Assembly (NCBI GenBank): GCA_018985225.1
Contig: JADGIF010000146.1
Location: 1-17,471 of the forward strand
Direction: 5' to 3'
Length of the DNA stretch: 17,471 nucleotides
Origin: Amoeboradix gromovi
Taxonomy: Eukaryota; Sanchytriomycota; Sanchytriomycetes; Sanchytriales; Sanchytriaceae
Below are positions 16,623 through 17,471 of the stretch, in pieces. Position numbers and translations under genes: made by a program. The notes under the pieces were generated by a model that worked only from the letters and a program-made list of their open reading frames with translations, was not told where the DNA came from and searched no databases. Numbering within the stretch: position 1 is the stretch's first letter; each line of letters begins with the position of its first letter.

Positions 16623-17165
16623 TCAAGAGTCCTTTGCAAGCCATTTCTTGTATGCAAACATTCTATGAATAATGAGTCCATACACTAATGTAGCTAAAAC
16701 CAAACCCACTATACCTATTGTGATTGAAGTAGTCAATATTGTTTTTTTTGCAATTTCAGTGGTAGCACCAACCTGATCTTTTTGACTCTTCGTTAGTCCA
16801 GCGGTCGAACTCTCCGGAATCGAAATGTCATTCACCTGGTTGTTAAGCATCACCAGTGATACTATTCCCAGAGCCAGAGAAAGGATATAAGAACCTGCAT
16901 AAAACCAAATTGCCATTTTGGCATTTTTAACACTTGGTTTTGCAATACTCAAAAATCCTACAAACCCACAAGCTAGAAACACTATTCCTTGGATAACAGT
17001 AAGAATGTCGTAGCTTTGAGTATAGCTAACTATATTGGCAATCCCCATAATCAAAAGTAAGGCGTAGAGTAGACCAAGACCTAAACGGACCCCGCAACAA
17101 CAACATTTGGGTTCCTTTAATCCTCCGCGGCGAGTAGAGATGGATTCTTCATAATCAGTTGACAT
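16623..17165 (-). CDS. Four-TM protein, tetraspan-like, family unassigned
   Basis: A 180-residue protein starting at ATG 17165 and ending with TGA at 16623. A 20-residue polar N-terminus ends in four consecutive cysteines (21-24) just before TM1, a typical palmitoylation setting. TM segments are at about 28-48, 54-75, 85-107 and 144-166; the loop between TM3 and TM4 is about 36 residues and has no CCG motif, so it is not a true tetraspanin. The C-terminus is short and basic. General shape suits MARVEL-like or other small four-TM membrane proteins. No intron is needed. It lies between two transposon-derived stretches. Confidence 0.75.
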   Translation of the reverse strand: MSTDYEESISTRRGGLKEPKCCCCGVRLGLGLLYALLLIMGIANIVSYTQSYDILTVIQGIVFLACGFVGFLSIAKPSVKNAKMAIWFYAGSYILSLALGIVSLVMLNNQVNDISIPESSTAGLTKSQKDQVGATTEIAKKTILTTSITIGIVGLVLATLVYGLIIHRMFAYKKWLAKDS

Positions 17166-17249
17166 TGACAATCTGGGTCAAGTTCAGTTTAAATATTCAC
17201 GAAAATCATTTATATGCTTGCTCAATTTAGAAATTGAAAACAAGCATTT

Positions 17250-17471
17250 GGGACATCAAATGTAAAAACTGGACTAACTTTCTGTAACAACTTGGAACAT
17301 TATTTCAGCTTTATTACTTTATGGATTTAAGAGACGAGTGGACATTCAGCTAGTTGCAGAGTTGACGAGTATGAAAGGAGAATAAATAACTTTTATAAAT
17401 AACTTTTTGTATCGAAATTTCAAAAATAAATATTCTGTACAGCTATTCTCTTACTCTTTCATTTAGTCTTT
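17250..17471 (+). repeat. Dispersed repeat, copy 3 (cut by window end)
   Basis: Begins GGGACATCAAATGTAAAAAC with GACTAACTTTCTG and TTGGAACATTA as in copy 1. After about 100 bp not found in copy 1 it continues with CTTTTTGTATCGAAATTTCA and the CTGTACAGCTATTCTCTTAC block, nearly identical to copy 1 (5530-5607). The copy runs off the right edge. Confidence 0.75.

Noticed and set aside
1-17471. CRISPR array, rRNA or tRNA genes
   Set aside because: No regularly spaced repeats, rRNA-like sequence, or tRNA B-box (GGTTCRANNCC) with a foldable cloverleaf was seen in the gene-free stretches.

Overview
The window reads as nuclear DNA of a compact, AT-rich, intron-poor eukaryote. Eukaryote-only families are present (an Rrp36-like ribosome-assembly protein, prominin, an LMBR1/LMBD1-like membrane protein, Dre2/anamorsin, a Pirh2/RCHY1-type RING ligase, a GT32/OCH1-like glycosyltransferase). 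Three genes are split by GT-AG introns of exactly 19 nt. TAA, TAG and TGA all end genes, so the code looks standard and a ciliate with reassigned stops is unlikely. My best guess is a deep-branching fungal relative or similar unicellular opisthokont (chytrid, Rozella or aphelid type). That is inference from gene content only, not proof.

Layout. 1-286: nothing recognised. 287-733 (-): nucleoside diphosphate kinase. 930-3035 (-): large coiled-coil protein, function unknown. 3201-3632 (+): Rrp36-like, divergent from the coiled-coil gene across about 165 bp. 3733-4660 (+): glycosyltransferase in two exons. 4661-5970: transposon debris with a decayed RNase H domain, one copy of a repeat family, and a Cys-containing ORF remnant. 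5972-9122 (-): prominin-like protein in two exons, whose long cytoplasmic tail carries a repeated Arg/Ser motif. 9123-9586: intergenic, with one doubtful small ORF. 9587-11062 (-): tandem AAA+ ATPase of the AFG2/SPATA5 type without an N-domain. 11081-11503 (+): orphan ORF whose ATG is 18 bp from the ATPase ATG. 11616-13101 (+): LMBD1-like protein in two exons. 13226-13381 (+): 51-residue tail-anchored peptide. 13433-14002 (+): Dre2/anamorsin with a reduced N-domain. 14162-15112 (+): CHY/RING ubiquitin ligase. 15113-16610: second transposon-rich stretch (repeat copy 2, a 110-bp tandem duplication, hairpins, a DDE-transposase-like fragment). 16623-17165 (-): four-TM protein. 17250-17471: repeat copy 3, running off the end.

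The genes are mostly unrelated housekeeping functions (nucleotide balance, ribosome assembly, Golgi glycosylation, membrane organisation, Fe-S cluster assembly, ubiquitination) packed with 50-200 bp spacers. Transposon remnants account for most of the long gaps. I do not see a new multi-gene system. The most notable signals are the uniform 19-nt introns with a shared internal layout, and the prominin with a repeated basophilic-kinase-like tail.
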